64,000 nt of DNA from Acidobacteriota bacterium (GTDB taxonomy: Bacteria; Acidobacteriota; Terriglobia; Acidiferrales; UBA7541): positions 62,001 to 126,000 of the forward strand of contig JABCZK010000001.1 in assembly GCA_013289695.1 (NCBI GenBank), written 5' to 3'. The translations under genes and the position numbers were made by a program. This document shows, one piece after another, positions 60,546 through 64,000 of this stretch. Under the pieces are notes generated by a model. It had not been told where the DNA came from, searched no databases, and saw nothing but the letters and a program-made list of their open reading frames with translations. Positions within the stretch are counted from its first letter, which is position 1; each line of letters opens with the position of its first letter.

Positions 60546-61142
60546 TCAGCTGTGGTGGGCCAGGGCTTTGGTCAGGCGATCGCCTAGGGCGGCGCCGAAT
60601 TCGGCGTGATGCCGTGGGTCGCTGTTGCTCCGATCGTCGAATGGCGCGCCATCGAGCAGTATCAAGCGGTCAGCCCAGGAGTTGCTTTGGAACAGCGCGA
60701 TGAGCGGTTGCAATGCTTGCGAAATTGGCGCGACGAATTTTGGTTTGTAGGAAGTGTTCACGCGCAGCAGGACTCTGGGGGCGAGTTTGCTGACGGCTGC
60801 GGCGAGCTGTTCGGACGATTCGATCGGACATTCGACGGCATAGGCAAGATAAAGGCCGCGGCGCTGAAATTCGGTCCAGACTGGTTCTTCCTCCGTTGTG
60901 TCGTGAGGCTTGCGGCCGACGGATTTCGCGATTTCGTCGAAGAACATTTGCGACGCGACCGAACGCTTGACGAAGCCTGCGGCGCGGTAGAAATCGTCTG
61001 CGGGCGTGGCCATGGGGGCGGCATCGAGTAAAAGTACCTGGATGTGGATCGGGCGGAAGCGCGTGGCTAATTCGAGGCGCTCGATGCGGCGGCGGATGTG
61101 GGCTTCGTCAACCTGAGCGCCGCAGCCATCACAAATTGGCAT
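60546..61142 (-). CDS. Hypothetical protein with N-terminal CxxC
   Basis: A 198-residue protein starting MPICDGCGAQVDEAHIRRRI, a half zinc-ribbon-like start. It is followed by alternating alpha/beta structure: RPIHIQVLLLDAAPMATPAD, FYRAAGFVKRSVASQMFFDE, LYLAYAVECPIESSEQL, and APRVLLRVNTSYKPKF. The pattern vaguely recalls uracil-DNA-glycosylase-like folds (LLLDAAP, a central AYAVECP strand, a final LLRVN strand), but no catalytic motif can be confirmed, so I do not name it. The ATG at 61142 has GGAG upstream. Confidence 0.7.
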   Translation of the reverse strand: MPICDGCGAQVDEAHIRRRIERLELATRFRPIHIQVLLLDAAPMATPADDFYRAAGFVKRSVASQMFFDEIAKSVGRKPHDTTEEEPVWTEFQRRGLYLAYAVECPIESSEQLAAAVSKLAPRVLLRVNTSYKPKFVAPISQALQPLIALFQSNSWADRLILLDGAPFDDRSNSDPRHHAEFGAALGDRLTKALAHHS

Positions 61143-61303
61143 TCACAATTCTCCGTTATGTGGAATGGCCAATCGCAAGGATGACACGGGGCGCGTGCGC
61201 GGTGCAAGGTGCGTAGATTTTCCCGCCCAGGGTGGCGGAGGAGATAGAGGAAGCATAGGAAGTGGAGGAAAACCGGTGCGGTAGGCTGCGCTGTTGGCGC
61301 GGA

Positions 61304-61729
61304 CTAGCGGTTGAACTTTTCGTTTTGGTTGCTGCTCTTGTTGTCGGACTTTGCGATTTCTGGCGTCGGGTCAACAGAGGGCGCGCTCGGATTGTTTTGC
61401 GCGGCGGCGCCCAGTTTGCTACGCAGGCAGCCGACCAGTTCGGGAGCCATCTCGGAAATGTTCATGCCGTCGGACACCAGAAATTTGCAGCTTAGGATGG
61501 GACGCGCCTGATCGTCATCGGAAAGCTGGCAGCTTACTTTGCAATACTGGCATTCCTGGTTCCAGCAGAAACGGCCATAGGGGATGGTTTCCGGGCTGAT
61601 GAATTGGAACGCGCGCAGCAGCGAATTTCTTTCCGGGACAAGGAACGTCTTCCCCAGAATGGTGATTTCAACCAGTTTTTCGTAAGGCCGAAAAATCTCG
61701 TCCATAAGCGGTGTGCTCGCGTCTGCCAT
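61304..61729 (-). CDS. Small 2Fe-2S ferredoxin-fold protein
   Basis: A 141-residue protein. VEITILGKTFLVPERNSLLR resembles the beta-grasp start of 2Fe-2S ferredoxins and of NuoG-type N-termini. GRFCWNQECQYCKVSCQL followed by ILSCKFLV gives Cys spacing C-x4-C-x2-C ... C, as in the 2Fe-2S site of NADH dehydrogenase chain G. A disordered tail follows. The ATG at 61729 (MADAS) is preferred over the longer track ORF. Its partner is unknown. Confidence 0.7.
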   Translation of the reverse strand: MADASTPLMDEIFRPYEKLVEITILGKTFLVPERNSLLRAFQFISPETIPYGRFCWNQECQYCKVSCQLSDDDQARPILSCKFLVSDGMNISEMAPELVGCLRSKLGAAAQNNPSAPSVDPTPEIAKSDNKSSNQNEKFNR

Positions 61730-61864
61730 TGGAGTCGTTTCCCCGCTATTGAAACTAAAGCACGACGGGGCCGAGGGCAATCGAAACACAGCCGTGACGT
61801 GTTCAATGCTCCAATGGGGAAGGTATTACGAAGCAGCTATTTTTCCGCGCTGTGTAGGCGAATT

Positions 61865-62224
61865 CTAGGCGTTGGGCGCGCGTTCGGGGACCAGCACGAC
61901 GAGCGTATAGGCGCCCAGCGCGATGCCGAGCGGACCGTTGGTCAATCCGAAGAAGGCTGCGACCAGGCCCAGGGTTCTGGCCGACGTGCCACTGGACATC
62001 AGGCCGAGACCAGCGATTATTGATACCACGCCGGCGACGATTCCGAGAATGATCGCAAAAATGAGAAAACCGTGGAATAGGTCCATCAACGTGAACGGAT
62101 TGGGCACGCGGGTGAGCAGCGCGCCCCACATGAGGGTGAGCGTGCCGTTGTAGAGAAAGAGTCCGAGAGCGCCGACGAGGCGTAGGACACCATACAGCAC
62201 CCACAAAATTCCAAGATTTCGCAT
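61865..62224 (-). CDS. Four-helix membrane protein, paralogue of the next gene
   Basis: A 119-residue protein with four hydrophobic segments: LGILWVLYGVLRLVGALGLF, LFHGFLIFAIILGIVAGVVS, IIAGLGLMSSGTSARTLGLV, and GIALGAYTLVVLVP. Its start and end match the 62416-62940 protein (LGILWLVYSIF; IGVYTLVILLP), so the pair arose by duplication. GGAGG lies just upstream of ATG 62224. Function is unknown. Confidence 0.75.
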   Translation of the reverse strand: MRNLGILWVLYGVLRLVGALGLFLYNGTLTLMWGALLTRVPNPFTLMDLFHGFLIFAIILGIVAGVVSIIAGLGLMSSGTSARTLGLVAAFFGLTNGPLGIALGAYTLVVLVPERAPNA

Positions 62225-62415
62225 CGATACCTCCGAAAGCGCCGCTAAAACGACCAACAATCGAATAGGACTACAAGGGACGCGGGGTGTCAAGGAGCGT
62301 GCGGATACAAATTCAAACCCACGTCAACGGCTGCCCGGTCCCGCTTTGCGGGACCGGCCACTACAGAGCAAACACCTTGGCGCGCAGGTATTTTCACCTG
62401 GCGCGTTATGCCATT
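62225..62415. repeat. Spacer with an R8 hairpin
   Basis: gtcccgctttgcgggaccgg (about 62338), the same hairpin as at about 48742, lies between the two paralogous membrane-protein genes. No other element is seen. Confidence 0.6.
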
Positions 62416-62940
62416 TCAGTTAGGCGTCGCGATTTGCTCGTATGCGCGAGCGGCGTGCCCGGGCAACAGTATGACAAGCGTGTAAACGCCAATCGCAGTC
62501 CCAAACGGAATGCTGATCACGCAAATGAATGCCGCTACGATGGCCAGTACGCGCGCGGTGCGCTTGCGTTGCAGCAGCGCGGCCCCCGCGAAGATTCCCA
62601 GAATTCCTGTAGCGACGCCGTAGATCGCAGTGAGCGCGTAGAACACGTGCATGAAACGAAAAATTGGAAAAGGAAAGGGAATGTTACTGTGCGAGAAAGC
62701 ATCCTGCATCGCAGGGAGAAAGTAGTGGCTGAATGCCAGCGTCCAGGCCGCCATCACGATGTGAAAAATGCTGTACACGAGCCAGAGGATGCCCAAGACT
62801 CGAACGTGATTGCTGAGGACCTGCACGGGGTCTGGGACGATGAATTGCGGTGTATTCGCTGGTCCAGGCACTGCGTTGCCGCAGGATTTGCAGAAGCGCG
62901 CGCCTTCGTCGAGTGCGCTTCCGCAGTGTTGGCAGAACAT
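62416..62940 (-). CDS. Zinc-ribbon four-helix membrane protein
   Basis: A 174-residue protein. The N-terminal zinc ribbon MFCQHCGSALDEGARFCKSC (two CxxC pairs) is fused to four hydrophobic helices (LGILWLVYSIFHIVMAAWTL; FMHVFYALTAIYGVATGILG; RVLAIVAAFICVISIPFGTA; IGVYTLVILLP). The membrane part is related to the 61865 gene. Such zinc-ribbon/DUF4064-like small proteins are common but uncharacterised. The ATG has GGAG upstream. Confidence 0.8.
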   Translation of the reverse strand: MFCQHCGSALDEGARFCKSCGNAVPGPANTPQFIVPDPVQVLSNHVRVLGILWLVYSIFHIVMAAWTLAFSHYFLPAMQDAFSHSNIPFPFPIFRFMHVFYALTAIYGVATGILGIFAGAALLQRKRTARVLAIVAAFICVISIPFGTAIGVYTLVILLPGHAARAYEQIATPN

Positions 62941-63000
62941 CGGATTTCTCCGTCGGAAAATCTGGCGCGGGCTTGCTAACTCATATCACAGAATTTCGAT

Positions 63001-64000
63001 CTAGGCGAAGAATTGGCCCATGCGGCGGAATTTTTCGTAGCGTTGGTCCACGATCTGGCGCGCAGAAAGGTGCGACAGCTCACCGAGCGCGCGGGTGAGG
63101 AAGGGATCGAGCATTTTCGCAGCGGCTTCGGGATCGTTGTGCGCGCCGCCGTCCGGCTCCGGAACAATTTCGTCGATTAATTTCATCTCCAGCAAATCCG
63201 GCGCGGTAATCTTCAAGGCTTCGGCGGCGATTTCCGCTTTGGTAGAATCGCGCCACATGATGGAAGCGCAGCCTTCCGGGGAGATCACCGAGTACACGGA
63301 ATTTTCCAGCATGTACACGCGGTCGCCGACGGCGATCGCCAGTGCGCCACCCGAACCGCCTTCGCCAGTGATGGTGATGACAATGGGCACAGGCAAGCGT
63401 GACATCTCCCGCAAATTGTGCGCAATCGCTTCGGCTTGGCCGCGCTCTTCCGCATCCACGCCGGGATATGCGCCGGGCGTATCCACGAAGACGATGACGG
63501 GACGGCCGAATTTCGCCGCCAGGTGTATGGCGCGTAGAGCCTTGCGGTAGCCTTCCGGCTTGGCTTGCCCGAAATTGCGCGCGAGGCGCTGCTTGGTGTC
63601 GCGGCCCTTTTGGCTACCGACAATCATCACGGGCTGGCCGTGAAATTTGGCCATGCCGGTGATCAGCGCGGGATCGTCGGCGAAATTGCGGTCACCGTGA
63701 ATTTCGGAAAAGTTCTCGAAGAGGAGGCGGATGTAATCGTCGGTGTAAGGGCGCTGCGGGTGGCGGGCGAGCAGCAGGCGCTGCCATGCGCCCAGGTGGA
63801 TGTAGAACTCGCGCTTGAGCTCGTCCACCTCCTTGCGGATGCGCTCGATCTCGCCGGACTGTTCTCCGGTGGGGGCGCTGAGGCGGCTCAGGTCGGCGAC
63901 GTCGCGCTCGAGCGCGTCGATGGCGCGCTGTTTCAGTTTGTCTATTTCACCCGGCGTGGGAGCAGCGGCGGATTTCAGTGCAGCCGGTTGCGGAGCTACT
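63001..64000 (-). CDS. accA: Acetyl-CoA carboxylase carboxyltransferase alpha subunit (partial at window edge)
   Basis: The gene runs off the window; in-frame coding continues upstream of the track start through a helical, charged segment (GEIDKLKQRAIDALERDVAD) to base 64000, so the true start is outside. The visible part transfers CO2 from carboxybiotin to acetyl-CoA to make malonyl-CoA with AccD. Motifs: HLGAWQRLLLARHPQRPYTD, FAEIHGDR-like FSEIHGDRNFADDPALITGM, VFVDTPGAYPGVDAEERGQA, ITGEGGSGGALAIAVGDRVY and SVISPEGCASIMWRD. The N-terminal Ala/Pro segment (VAPQPAALKSAAAPTPGE) is longer than usual. Confidence 0.95.
   Translation of the reverse strand, partial: VAPQPAALKSAAAPTPGEIDKLKQRAIDALERDVADLSRLSAPTGEQSGEIERIRKEVDELKREFYIHLGAWQRLLLARHPQRPYTDDYIRLLFENFSEIHGDRNFADDPALITGMAKFHGQPVMIVGSQKGRDTKQRLARNFGQAKPEGYRKALRAIHLAAKFGRPVIVFVDTPGAYPGVDAEERGQAEAIAHNLREMSRLPVPIVITITGEGGSGGALAIAVGDRVYMLENSVYSVISPEGCASIMWRDSTKAEIAAEALKITAPDLLEMKLIDEIVPEPDGGAHNDPEAAAKMLDPFLTRALGELSHLSARQIVDQRYEKFRRMGQFFA

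Overview
This 64 kb window looks like a chromosomal segment of a GC-rich, aerobic, heterotrophic member of the Acidobacteriota. That assignment is inference. It rests on the uppS-cdsA-dxr-rseP cluster, carboxypeptidase-regulatory-like secreted proteins, a Rieske/split cytochrome b complex joined to an octaheme cytochrome c, a Cys-type CcmE, and intergenic spacers packed with hairpin repeats. No rRNA, tRNA, CRISPR array, prophage or transposase gene was seen. No marker gene settles the taxonomy.
Layout. 0.3-5.1 kb: a Tat-exported START-like protein, a small membrane protein, NAD-type isocitrate dehydrogenase, a ferredoxin, a Fur-family regulator and a secreted DUF2846-like protein. 5.3-9.9 kb (minus): uppS, cdsA, dxr and rseP, covering undecaprenyl-PP synthesis, CDP-diacylglycerol, the MEP pathway and a site-2 protease. 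10.5-14.7 kb (minus): an Nramp-like carrier, a PRC/MgtE_N/CBS protein, a candidate structured ncRNA with its own promoter and terminator, and a CYTH protein. 15-26.6 kb (mostly plus): mutS, anmK, a family-5 solute-binding lipoprotein, tsaC (minus), a SpoU methyltransferase, a CPCC protein, rarA and a periplasmic beta-propeller. 26.9-35.7 kb (minus): hisC with a CoA-binding protein, an RsuA/RluB-like protein, scpB, scpA, a TAG-interrupted small gene, trpS, a VOC protein and an acyl-CoA dehydrogenase. 35.9-39.2 kb: a carboxypeptidase-regulatory-like protein, a LytTR response regulator, a NUDIX hydrolase and a membrane-anchored hypothetical.
39.4-59.2 kb (minus) is a respiratory superlocus. It contains ccmE; the overlapping chain ccmF-ccmH-ccmI-like-orf-ccmA-ccmB; then ccmC-ccmD-hemH; then, behind a near-consensus sigma-70 promoter, Rieske, cytochrome b (N part), cytochrome b (C part), octaheme cytochrome c, cupredoxin, ctaA, ctaB and two accessory membrane proteins. 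Together these make haem, load it onto c-type cytochromes, build a quinol:cytochrome c oxidoreductase, and supply haem A to a terminal oxidase encoded elsewhere. 59.6-64 kb (minus): an outer-membrane barrel, a hypothetical, a 2Fe-2S protein, two related four-helix membrane proteins, and accA running off the window edge.
Almost every intergenic gap is a mosaic of short palindromic repeat families, some inserted inside others. One gap holds a 95-bp AT-rich MITE-like element with 5-bp flanking repeats. The strongest leads are this repeat ecology, the ncRNA at about 13.74-13.98 kb, the variant cytochrome c maturation system (CxxxY CcmE plus a multi-Cys CcmH), a pseudouridine-synthase homologue with Glu at the catalytic Asp position and a very long basic tail, and a small gene with an in-frame TAG.
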